DNA of 6,007 bases from Alphaproteobacteria bacterium. Its GTDB lineage: Bacteria > Pseudomonadota > Alphaproteobacteria > Rhizobiales > Aestuariivirgaceae. Location: the NCBI GenBank assembly GCA_024279045.1, contig JAJRRZ010000295.1:1-6007 (forward strand). Reading direction: 5' to 3'. The notes under the pieces are model-generated. The model worked only from the letters and a program-made list of their open reading frames with translations, was not told where the DNA came from and did no database searches. Each line of letters starts with the position of its first letter. The stretch's first letter is position 1. Positions 5,870 through 6,007 of the stretch are shown here, one piece after another. The position numbers and the translations under genes were made by a program.

Positions 5870-6007
5870 ATGACCGACAAGCCCAGCCTGTTGCCAGATG
5901 CGGAAGTTTCCGTGCGCGAGGTGTTCGGCATCGATTCCGACATGACCGCGCCGGCCTACAGCGAGGCCAACGAATACGTGCCGGAGCTGGACCCCGACTA
6001 CCTGTTC
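5870..6007 (+). CDS. cobS: Cobaltochelatase ATPase subunit CobS, partial (N-terminus only)
   Basis: Forty-six codons run from ATG at 5870 to the window edge. The segment VREVFGIDSDMTAPAYSE (15-32), then NEYVPELDPDYLF (34-46), closely matches the conserved N-terminus of CobS as I recall it, which has V-R-x-V-F-G-I-D, P-A-F/Y-S-E and H/Y-V-P-x-x-D-x-x-Y-x-F in the same order. CobS is the AAA+ subunit of the aerobic cobaltochelatase CobNST, which inserts cobalt into hydrogenobyrinic acid a,c-diamide in the cytoplasm. The Walker motifs lie beyond the edge and were not seen. The expected next gene is cobT. The ribosome site is poor (CGGA at 5859-5862 at best). The gene is divergent from the membrane regulator, so the two share an upstream region. 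CobS-like ATPases of unknown role share this N-terminus less well. Confidence 0.85.
   Translation, partial: MTDKPSLLPDAEVSVREVFGIDSDMTAPAYSEANEYVPELDPDYLF

Noticed and set aside
1..6007. CRISPR arrays, tRNA and rRNA genes
   Set aside because: No regularly spaced direct repeats and no tRNA or rRNA signatures were seen on either strand.

Overview
The window is GC-rich, densely coded bacterial DNA. It suggests a pseudomonadotal (proteobacterial) genome, possibly a sulfur-oxidising or otherwise chemolithotrophic one. The hints are a CbbQ/NorQ-type AAA+ ATPase with its NorD/CbbO-type partner, an exported DsrE-like sulfur-relay protein, a membrane regulator with a TtrS-like periplasmic domain, and the start of cobS from aerobic cobalamin synthesis. 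The lifestyle is an inference; no rRNA or tRNA is present to place the organism.

Layout from left to right. Bases 1-1638 (minus) hold the first 546 residues of a NorD/CbbO-like protein whose C-terminal end lies beyond the left edge. Bases 1673-1839 hold a near-palindromic element of about 160 bp with the features of a MITE, flanked by CTAG. Bases 1886-2713 (minus) encode the CbbQ/NorQ ATPase. Bases 2883-3323 (minus) encode an XRE-type helix-turn-helix regulator. A strong intrinsic terminator (3363-3403) closes the next gene, an exported DsrE-family protein (3471-3971, minus). A second, long-range terminator-like structure (4091-4184) follows a 468-residue membrane-anchored LuxR/FixJ-type regulator (4207-5613, minus). 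A divergent intergenic region of 256 bp (5614-5869) carries several dyads and leads to the first 46 codons of cobS on the plus strand (5870 onward).

How the parts may work together. The ATPase and NorD-like protein are a recognised pair: a MoxR-class hexameric ATPase and a VWA adaptor that remodel or insert metal into a client enzyme, such as Rubisco or nitric oxide reductase. No client gene is visible here. CobS belongs to the same broad AAA+ group and works with CobT, which resembles NorD in plan. The membrane regulator joins a PhnD/TtrS-like periplasmic domain directly to a LuxR DNA-binding domain with no kinase or receiver, so it looks like a one-component version of a TtrS/TtrR-type system. 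Its obvious candidate target is the neighbouring exported DsrE-like gene. The regulator design and the MITE between the ATPase and adaptor genes are the most notable features.
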